Of a DNA stretch of 64,000 nucleotides, positions 1 to 11,100 are shown piece after piece (positions within the stretch are counted from its first letter, which is position 1; every line of letters begins with the position of its first letter). Below the pieces are notes generated by a model, which was not told where the DNA came from, ran no database searches, and saw only the letters and a list, made by a program, of their open reading frames with translations. Origin of the DNA: Scolanthus callimorphus (taxonomy: Eukaryota > Cnidaria > Anthozoa > Actiniaria > Edwardsiidae); assembly GCA_033964015.1 (NCBI GenBank), contig CM066917.1, positions 30,765,951-30,829,950 of the forward strand, written 5' to 3'. A program made the position numbers and the translations under genes.

Positions 1-392
1 AGAAAAAAACTGAGCAAAAAATTGAGGCGAATTTTCTCTTTTGGGAGCTTATAATGATAATCCATCAAAAACTGAAAAATAATTTTTCCCTACATTTTTG
101 ACTCTCCCTCTCCCCCAAATATTATTTTGGCCAAGGTATAATCTGTCGTGGGTCTGTCGTCTCGGGACAGGAAAACACGCAAGCTTTTGTTTCACAGAAT
201 ATAAACCCAGTGTGTTCTATCGCAATTTTTACTGAATTGTAAAAAATCAGTGCAAACTAGCCGACCTTGAATCAGGTGACGACGTGGACGTGGGTTACCT
301 GTGGCTACGGTCAGCAGAGTTGCCAATCATTCCACATGCTTTTCAAGATGGCGGACGAGGAAGTTTTTTGAGGCTCGCATTTCCTTTTTTAT
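1..392. other. Upstream region of HEATR3
   Basis: No coding segment is seen here. The stretch is AT-rich at first and becomes more mixed near the gene. It should hold the HEATR3 promoter and 5' UTR. The word AAGATGGCGG occurs at 345-354, just ahead of the start codon; it resembles a YY1-type element, but this is only a sequence resemblance. No TATA box is evident. Confidence 0.4.
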
Positions 393-2138
393 ATGACCGA
401 AATGGGGAAAGCGAAGGCCAAGAAACGTAAACAGTTTAGAGACCAACCAACTGGGCTACCGAGTGTCAAAGATTCATCGGAGAAAAATCAAGCCAATTCG
501 AGTTTGGGAGGCAAAACGTTGCCTCTTCTTCAGAAGGTGAGGGGAATCTTCTACTTCTTTCTAGGGATGCTAAGTGACACTCTATAATACCCTAATAGAC
601 AGCTTTCTTATCCTTTGACAGTTAGTTAACCAAAACTACCTTATAGAGGGGCTGGGTTCAAAATATCTAATTGGGGTAACTTGTATGCTATCTTGGTATT
701 TATGAGTAGTACTAGTACTACTCTTCCCAGTAGACCGTTACACCTCTCGGTTTTTCAGCCCGCCGGCGGCTGTCTAAAATTGATCGTATGATTTTAATGT
801 TGCGCCCGTCCCCAAGGAATCTCCATTGACCGAACGTAACCAGCTACGGCCAATTTCATTAACCAATATTATTATGAGGATTTTTGAACGCCTTGTCTGC
901 AAAAACGAACTATCCTCCACTCTCAAGTCAGCAATTGGCCCAGACCAATTCGCCTATAAGGAGGGTCACAATACCACCATGGCTCTTATTAAGTGCCAAC
1001 ACTTTTGGCTTGAGAAGCTGGACAAGGATGCAGATTTTGTAAGAGCTTTCTCATTCGATTTCAGCAAGGCATTCGACACCGTCTCTCATCACATTTTGTG
1101 TGACAAATTGGCAGCATATGACATCAATCCTTATATTAAGAACTGGATCATAAGCTTTCTGTGTGGTCGTCAACAAAGGGTCGTTGTCGATGGAGTGGTT
1201 ACCAGTTTTCTCAGTATCAATAGAGGAGTCCCACAAGGAACAGTGCTTGGGCCCTTGCTGTTCTCTATCATGGTCAATGACATTAAACCAGTTAGCACCA
1301 ATACTCAGCTAATTAAATACGCCGATGACATCACAGTTAGTGTGCCTGTGACATCTGGTCCCAACTGTCTTGCTGACTCATCACTTGAGGAAGTAGTGAA
1401 CATCAAACGCTGGGCAGACATGAACTTAATGAAGTTGAACATGAAAAGACTTTTGAAATGGTAGTGAAAGGGAGGACCAAAAAGCCTGTCCCAGAATCCA
1501 TAGAGGGCATAGCTAGGAAGAGTGAGTTAAGACTGCTAGGCATTACAGTTAGTGAAGACCCTTGCAACTGGGACACGCAGTTTGAAAACATGCTGAGTAA
1601 AGCCAGTTCCAGGTTGTATATCTTAAGAGTCTGTAAGTACTATGGCTACTCCCTTCAAGAGCTCACTCTACTATTTAATAGCCTCATTATGTCACTTTTT
1701 ACCTATGCAATTGAGGTTTGGGCCTCTGCCCATTATAACAAATATCTTTCATGCATCGATAGGTTTTGCAAACGGGCTACACGTTATGGCTACACTAGTG
1801 AGTATACTCCCATTGCTGATATAATAACAAAAAGGGACAGAACTCTCTGGAACAAAATAACTGCGGTCAGCATCCATCCCCTTAATGAACTTCTCCCCCC
1901 GCAGAGATGCAGAAGTACGCGGAAGAAAGGTCATAATTACATCTTGCCTCGAGTGAGAACAGAGAGGTTCAAGAGATGTTTTGTAAATAGGTGCCTCTTC
2001 AATTTTATATAACATTATGTACATATTGTATAAATTTAGATGTAGTTTTTTTTTTTTTAATTAATATTTATGGAATTGTAAGCCCACACGTATGCCTGCG
2101 GGTATGTTCCCTTTGAATGAATATTCTTAATAAAGATC

Positions 2139-2173
<35 letters not shown>

Positions 2174-5100
2174 CACTTTTTTTGTACCACGTGATGAGTT
2201 GCTTATGTACCACGTGATCAATGTTTGTGGGCGTAAACTTTGAGAATTCATTGTTTTTCTGCATTCCAACGAAGTCTACCAAAATGGTTGATCACGTGGT
2301 ACATAAGCAACCCATCACGTGGTACAAAAAAGTTTATCATGCGATCAATTTTAGACTGCCGCCGGCGGGCAGAAAAATCGAGAGGTGTAACGGTCTACTG
2401 GGAAGAGCAGTAGATGGGAAGCTTTAATTTAAAAAAATATCTCTTCAATAGCTCTCGAGCCCTACTTTGGAGGAGAAACAATGTGCTTGTGCAGGCCTTG
2501 CTAACCTGGTGTTTGAGCCTGGAGCAGTACCAGTCCTTCTTGACCAGGATGTGGTGAGAAGACTAGGACCACTTTTGATTGACAACAATAGATCAATACA
2601 AGAGGCTGCCGCTGGGGCACTGAGGTAAGATTGTTATTCTCGGGTTGTAAATAAAGAGCAGGGAAGAAACCTATTTAAAGGCCCATTGCCACCCTTCTCT
2701 AATGCATTGCGTGCCGTGTTGTTTATGTCCTTGGCATCCGTGACATCACAACTAAAAATATAGATTGAGAGGCCAGTTGATAGATTAATTTTATGATTTT
2801 GAACAGTTATTTTTGTTTTGTTTTTGTTTTTTCATTTTCAAAACCAAAACATAAAAGATATGGTCTATAATTAAAAATCATTATAGAACGGTGGCATGGG
2901 CCTTTAAAAGGAGGCAATCTTTGTTTGCTGCACTGAAAAGTGTAAAGACTTTGTAAAGAGATCATATTATACACAGTGATGATATAGGTGATGCATATTT
3001 TTTTTTAGAAATTTGAGTCTTAGTGGAGGTGCAGATGTGTGTGCTAAGATGGTAGAACAAGACTTGATGACACCTCTGACATCATTTATCAGGCAGGTCT
3101 GTACTTATAATGCTCAGGACTTATGACATGGTATAATATTGCTTGCTTGGGACACTTAGGGGCATAAGTACATGATTGTATCATGTACAAAGGATACAAA
3201 CAAGCAAACAAACGCTTCATTAAGTAAAGCTTTGCCATACCATACTTTATGATGGTATCTTGTATTGGTATTGTATGGGAGAGTCATAAGAAAAAATTCT
3301 AAAAGGGTTCAACCAAGTATAACTGGTATACAGGACAGCAAAACATTATGTGGCTCAGTTATAAAAATTAAATGCCATATGATACACCAAATAAGTTTGA
3401 GATTTGCTGTCAGAATAATACTGTAAACTTGCTGATTGATTGAAATGGACTGCCACACTTCAGGTGTCTGCTGCAGTCATTTTTAGATCCAATGTATTAC
3501 AAGTGATTTATCTGTTGTCTGTCTGATTTTTTCTGTCTGTTTCTACATTTGGTTTCTCATTCATGTGTTTTAATTAGTCCCTAGAGCCTTTGGTAGCTTT
3601 CAGTGGAGAGCAAGACACCGCTAAACACAAAGACCAGACCATTTCTCTGGTTATACAGGCCATTAGTTTGCTCTGGAATGTGTGGTATGTACATGTATTA
3701 TACATTAAGGGGTTTATGCCATGAAATATGATGGAGCATAGACTGTATCATTCACTGAGAATTCCAGAGGGATGGGAAGTAATAACCAAATCCCCTTCAG
3801 TGCGAATAGTATGGAAATGTCCAGGAATCATACAATGCATTGCTTTGGTTTTATTTATGTCTAGAAATAATCATGCATTAGTGAGGTGTGCTGTTTTCAG
3901 TTTACACTGAGAAGTCACAACAGACCAGTTAGCAAAACCTGTATGACTGCCGGTCTAGCAATGGCATGAAAACTAGGCAGAAACACTCCAATAAGTGCTA
4001 CAGGATTAGGATATGTTACCCTTGAATTGATTACCATTGCATTGATGGCCTGGGGCCGGTTCCCGAAAGGATGGATAAAGTTATCCATGGATAATAGTTA
4101 TCTGTTGTATAGGATTTGTTCAGGATTTATCCGTTGGATAAGCATTTATCTACATATGAAGGGGTCGCTGTAAGAACGACCTAAGTGACGATTTGGACTG
4201 TTTTTCGATTTTTCGATTTTTGACAAACAAACTGCGGAAACATTGTTAAAATAGCCTAAAACTAGCCTCTCCGCATTTTCCCCAAACAATCGCCGCGAGA
4301 AAGCTGTAAAACGGCCTCTAACCACTGGTTTTATCAACAACGACCTGAGTGACTATTCAGACCACGCAGATCATGTTCAAATAGTCTAAGTTTTTCCTAA
4401 AAATTGCGGTGAGAAGGATGTAAACCGGCCTTAGCCTTAAACCCTAAGCCCTAAACTCAATCTAACCCGAACTTAAATCTAACCCGAAGGCTAACCTAAC
4501 CCTAAAACTGGCAGTAAGCCTAGGGTTTTTTTGCTATAAAACCGCATAGATTTGTCTATTGTTTTGAATACAAAAGAGCTTTTCATCCTACCTGGCGCAT
4601 TGTTAACCCTTTGTAGCCTGAATTTACTTCTGTCATTTCGCTTATTTTGCAATGTTATTATGTTCTTCCACTTGAAAAAAAGAAAGAAAAAGGTCTCCTG
4701 TCCCCCCCCCCCCAAAAGAAAACCACTGTTTGTAAAGACTAAGGGCTCACCCTTTTCAGTGAAGACAGTTGGATTCTTGGTTTCGCTTGTCGAACAGAGA
4801 GCGAGCCATGAATTCCCTTTATAAGTGCTTTTTTGAAGTCATTTTCTACTACATGAGCCGCTTTGCTTGCATCATAAAGCAAACAAAGTCGGTAGAGACA
4901 AACCTGTGAAAGAACTCACAAGTGAGGAGCACATTTTACGAGCAAAATCGAGTCACAAAGAATTTGGCAGGCCGTGTGATGACTCTTTGAGTATTATGAA
5001 GCTTCTCTGTTGTTCTGTAGCAGAATTTCTGCACTGTCAAGACAATTTGGGTTAGTTTTGAATCCAAAAGAATGCATTCGGCGCAATATTCAGTTGACAG

Positions 5101-8100
5101 GTGCGAGTGACTAGGCACTTACATATCTAAAACTGGGGCCAGGGACGAAGTGCTGTCAGTTTTTTACAGTTTTACCCATAATGCTTTGGGCTTGAAAAAG
5201 GGAAAACACCGTTTTACAGCGATCTTGTGGCGATTTTTTTGGTGAAAATGCAGAGAGGCTAGTTTTAGGCTATTTTAACAATGTTTCTGCAGTTTGTTTG
5301 TCAAAAATTGAAAAATCGAAAAACAGTCCAAATCGTCACTAGGTCGTTCTTACAGCGACCCCTTCAAATAACTCTTAACTGACCTTCTAGGAACCGGCCC
5401 CTGGGAGACATGAGAATATTGGTCGAAGACATTTATTAATCATGAGCTGTAATTTTATGTGTTAATTTCAGTGAAAGTAGCAGTACAGCAGTGGAAATAT
5501 TCAATGCTCAGGGTTTGCTACCTCATTTGGTGTCTTGTCTCAACACTGATCTTTATCCTGTGTCTCTATCAATTCCTGCTGGTGAGTCTGATAATGTTCT
5601 CCTTGTTATATGGGAAGAGGAAATCCACAAAGAGTTATCATAACAGCCATAAAATATTCACAGAGCAAAATTATTTATATCATCTTTTGCAGTTCTTAGT
5701 TAAACATTATTTTCATTTATGGCTTACTACTGTAGATCTGGTGTACCTAATGTACATGAAGGTCTCACTAAGTGACAACGATGGACAACTGATAATTAAT
5801 AATATTTTTAAAATATTGATCTCTTTGATAATCTGCAAATGACTTTTGATGGGAGATTACTTTAACAATGTTACAAGTTGTTTTGCTTGATTCTGTAATG
5901 GTATGGTAAAAAGATTGCCACCCTTTAATCTTCTAATCCTGAAGACCTTGTGAGTAGCTCTTCATGTGATAATCTATACCTTCATTTATATTACATTTTG
6001 CTTTTTCATTTTCAGCACAGTGCCTCCATACTGTCACAGAAGACAATACAATTGCTGCACAAGCTCTCTGTGGCAATAGTGAACTCATGAAATGCATTGA
6101 GAAGTCTTTGATGTCTGAGACGTCTACATGGGATATGATGCTAATAAAAGTTTTAAGTTCTGGAATACTTTACAATGTGCGATACGCCATTCCGGTCTGC
6201 AGCTTTAGTGAACTTGTACAAGCTGTTGTTAAAGTCCTTGCGGAAGTCCTTGATATAAACTGTTATGAGATGTTAGGGAAGATGGCACCTGAATTTAAGA
6301 AGGTAACCTGGGTTTGGTGCTTGAAAGTGGTTTAACACTAATCCACGATTATAATTACCATGGTGACTTGATGGTTTTGTTCAGAACTAAACCCACCTTC
6401 GAATATCTGACACCAAGATTGAATGGAGCTGACTCACCCTACCCAGAATGCATTCCTTTGTTATTTCTTTCCATTAATTGGTAGCAAAGCAATGTATTGT
6501 GCCAGTGCTGTAGCTAGCTGGGGGCAGATGGGGCAGTTGCCCCCCAGCAAAGTAAATTTTTTAGTGTCAACATGTGGGGGGAAACCCCAGGGGGGGTACT
6601 CGGATATAAAAATGATGGGGAGGTCCGACATATTTTTTTGGGTATGAAATTTCTAGTAAAAGTATTATTTTGGGTTGAAAATTCTACCAGGTATTTTTGT
6701 GGGGTTGAAAAATCTGTGGGTATTTTTGAGGGGTTGAAACTCTGACAGGCTATCTTATTATCAAAAGATATTTCTGGGAAACAGGTGATGACAAGCAAAG
6801 AAAAAATACAATTACTCTTTGTAACATGAGAAGTTGGGTATTTTTTTGGGTATCAAATTTTGGGAGCAGGTATTTTTTTGGGTATAAAATTTATGGCTCA
6901 GGTATTTTTGGGGGTATGAAATTTGGAGCTCTGTCGGACCCCCCCCCTCCCATCCCCCCTCATCTTTATATCCAAGTACCCCCCTGGGGGGAAAACCTGC
7001 TTGCCCCCCACCCCCCTCAGAAAAACAAAGGATGACCAAGGCTTGCCCCCCAAGACCCAAGACAAAAATGTCTAGCTACGGCCTTGTGTGGGCAGTTTGA
7101 ACTGGCTATTTAAAGTAATGTTACATATAGTATATGTTTAATCCATCATATAATGAGGGAGGGGGCGGGAAGGGTTGCGGGAGGGGGTGGGAAGGGTTGC
7201 AGGAGGGGGCATTTCTTATAAGGATAATGGTCTTTTTGATACGATTAATTTCTTACACTTGGGTCACACATTTATCTCAGGTTGATGAACTGCAAATGTT
7301 ACTAAGTGCTCAACAGCTTGCTCTGGAAATTCTCTCCAATGTCTGTTATTCTGATGGTAAGTCTTGTCACGCCAAGATTCAGTGTACAACCAGACATGCA
7401 TATTAGATGAGCATGAAACAAAAGATTGTGCAGGGTCAATATCACATGATATCCCCTCTCAACATCCAACCCACACTATTGTGTTGCCCCTTTGAAGTTT
7501 GCAGGGCTTCCTAACCATTCCACTCCATTAACTATGCCTGAATGCAGTGGCATCTTCAAATGCAGCCCATTATTTCATGTAACCAGCAATGCTTTGATTT
7601 CCATATTCTTGTTCAGATGCAAATGAGGAGGAATGGGAAGATGTTAGTGATCCAAAGAGTGATATCTCAGATGAAGAGCTTGATGAGGAAACCATGCAAC
7701 AACAAGATACAGATATGGTGAGATGAAAATGATGGGTAGAAACAGGGTTAGAAATTCGTTTTTACTCTGGTACCTAATGTCGTATTTTTTTTGTCAACAG
7801 AGATCAGGCTGAGACATTTTATTCATTTGAAATAATTTTGTAAAGCAGTTTGCTAGAAAATGTGAGTGTGTTTTCCCACACTCAATAATTGCAAATTCTG
7901 CTCGTATTTAGCAAGTTAGCATGTGGGAATTTTAAACCTGAGAAATGTACTGAATACTAGAACATACACATGATAATTTATTGTTTCTTGCAGCAGAGTG
8001 CAAATAGCCTTTCTGGGGAGATGGTGAATGCACTGGTCTCACAAGGGGTCCCTAAAAAGGTACAATATAGTACATTTAATTTATCTGCTTACAGTATTTA

Positions 8101-11100
8101 TGTACTCTCTAAATTTAAGTGCCTGAACAGGAAACAGTTGAGCTAAGACTCAATTTTGTTACTCACTTATCTTAATTTACTATAAACTTTTGCTGATTTA
8201 GCTCCATCTAAGAAAGGTTAGTCCAAGATGACAACTGCCCATTGCCTTTTACATGTAAACCAAAATGTATATTAACTTAATTTTGTTTGCTTTGTAGGTT
8301 TTAGACAAAACGTCTTTTGGAGAATGTGGTATTTATGAAGCTTTAAATGCAAAAGATGTAGAAGAGAGTGGTAAAAAAATTCTAAAAAGGTATGCAAAAA
8401 GCCATGTTTAATTTTGTGCCTGCCTTGAATCTGAGTTTTTTAGCAACTACTGGGTGTAATGATTTTCACTCACACAATAATTATCCACAAACATTTTTGT
8501 CACATGGTTCTACAAGAGACAAGCTTCAATGCTTCTTGCAATGGTAACAGGCAGTTTTTTGTCTTGTTTCTAGTTTAAGTATAGTTCAAACAAGAGCACT
8601 TATTTGCCTAAACAACATCACAGCTGCCATGGACATAGAGCTGCTTGGTGGTCTTGATGCCCTGGGGCAGCTGTGGACCTCTCTTTTTAACCTCACATAT
8701 GGAAATGAATGTAAGTGTTTCATACATTCTGTAGTAGTCCTGCTGTCAAACATGAGAACTGGTATGATTTCTGACTTTTTAGTTGGTACATGTGTAGTGT
8801 ACTATAATATTAAGTCCAGCCATAGGGGGACTTGATTGTTTGCCAAAGTCAGCATGGCTTTGGGAGCCTTGTTAGCACAGTGTGTTAAGCAGGTCTCTAT
8901 GAGCTTTACATCTCTGCTTGGTTCCAGTGGGCTTGCCAGTTTGAATCCACCTCGGAGTTATCGTGAGCAAGTTTATGTATCTCACTGGTCTCAATGGGTT
9001 TTTCTCTGGCTTGTCTGGTTTTTCTCCCTTGGGCCAAAATACTTCAATTTCGACCTTCACTGTGCCCGTGACTGATTCAAAGTGACTGCAAAGTGTGTGC
9101 CTTCACATGCTTTTGATTCAATCCCATGGAGCTACACCTCAATTCAGACCCAAGCTTGTGAGAGAGGTGATAAGAAATCCCAAAGTATTCATAATTCTTT
9201 CCCACAGCCCATGAGGACATTGAATGTTGAATTCTTTTTTTTTTTTTGCATTTTGTGGATTTGTAGGTAGGAAGTATTTAGCAAGTGAAGAAGATTTTCT
9301 TGAAGCGTCAACAGGCGTCATGCGCTCTTTGATGGACAAGTTTGCCATTCTTGGGCCCCTCAGGTAAGAACTGTATTTTGTACTTCTTTGTTTACTCATT
9401 ACCCTGAACCATATTCTGCTCATCACCAGCAGTTATTCACAAGCATTGGCAGCTCCAACATCATCAAGGTCACCACCACAACCATCATGCTTCAGCATTC
9501 TCACTGCCATAAGCTCCAATGTCATCATTATTGTCATCTCTGTCATCATAAATCATAGTTATCAACATTACCATTATTATCATCTTGCAATAATCATCTA
9601 CAACAACAACATCTACAACAACAACAATACCAATTTATTTAGTGCTTGGTAAATTACACGTTATATAGATACAAGCTACTTTCTAACAACATGCCACTTA
9701 AAGATAGTTAGAGGAGTCAATTTAAGCGGCAAACACAATTTGATACTTGGTATTTGAAACTATATTCCCTGACTCAACAATGGATGGTGCTATTTGACTC
9801 GGTAGTTTACTAGGCTGACAAAATGGCGACTGACAGAGTCTCTTCAACGAGACTCTAACAGTATCTATATCTATACTCGGACAGTATCTTCACCCCTAAA
9901 CTACTGTTTATCACTGCATTCCCAGGTGATAACAAAAGATCACGTGGAGGTGCTTTGTCAGTCCACGGCATCCATCCGGTGTGAGGCGATCAAGGTCAAA
10001 CTTATCAGTATCCTGGGTTATATTGGCAAGATGGCGGCCGTGAGAGATGACACGGGAGACGTGCTTAAAGTAAGTGCGCAGACTGTTAGAATAGCGCACG
10101 GACTGTTAGAATAGTGCGCGGACTGTTAGAATAGTGCACATACTGTTAGAATAGTGCGCGGACTGTTAGAATAGTGCACATACTGTTAGAATAGTGTGCG
10201 GACTGTTAGAATAGTGTGCGGACTGTTAGAATAGTGTGCGGACTGTTAGAATAGTGTGCGGACTGTTAGAATAGTGTGCGGACTGTTAGAATAGTGCACA
10301 TACTGTTAGAATAGTGTGTGGACTGTTAGAATAGTGCACATACTGTTAGAACAGTGTGCGGACTGTTAGAATAGTGCACATACTGTTAGAATAGTGTGCG
10401 GACTGTTAGAATAGTGCACATACTGTTAGAATAGTGTGCGGACTGTTATAATAGTGTGCGGACTGTTAGAATAGCGCACCGACTGTTAGAATAGCGCACC
10501 GACTGTTAGAATAGCGCGCGGACTGTTAGAATAGTGCACATACTGTTAGAATAGCGCGCGGACTGTTAGAATAGCGCACATACTGTTAGAATAGCGTGCA
10601 GACTGTTAGAATAGCGCGCGGACTGTTAGAATAGTGTGCGGACTGTTAGAATAGCGCGCATACTGTTAGAGTAGCGTGCAGACTGTTAGAATAGCGCGTG
10701 GACTGTTAGAATAGTGTGCGGACTGTTAGAATAGTGCACATACTGTTAAAATAGTGTGACCACCAGTGTAGGTATCAGACCAATAGAGCTAGCGATATAT
10801 TCTAACTGTTAGAATAGTGCGCGGACGGTTACAAATAGCAAATAGCAAATAATATAATTAACTACTCAATGCTGACCGTTTTCAGTCCCTAGGTGTGGTA
10901 CTTCGTGACATCGTGACCACGCCCACCAGTTTATGGGTGATATCAGAAGCGCTAGATGCTATATTCGACACATTTGCCGATGGTCCTCTGGTGACGTCTA
11001 TCGCTAGCTCTATTGGTCTGATACCTACGCTTCAACAACTCATCCCTGTGTTGAAAGCCAGGGTAAGAAAAACTCGGTATCCCTGTGTTGAAAGCCAGGG

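Noticed and set aside
10078..10760. CRISPR-like regular repeat array
   Set aside because: Contiguous 20-bp head-to-tail units with no spacers, inside an animal gene intron: a minisatellite.
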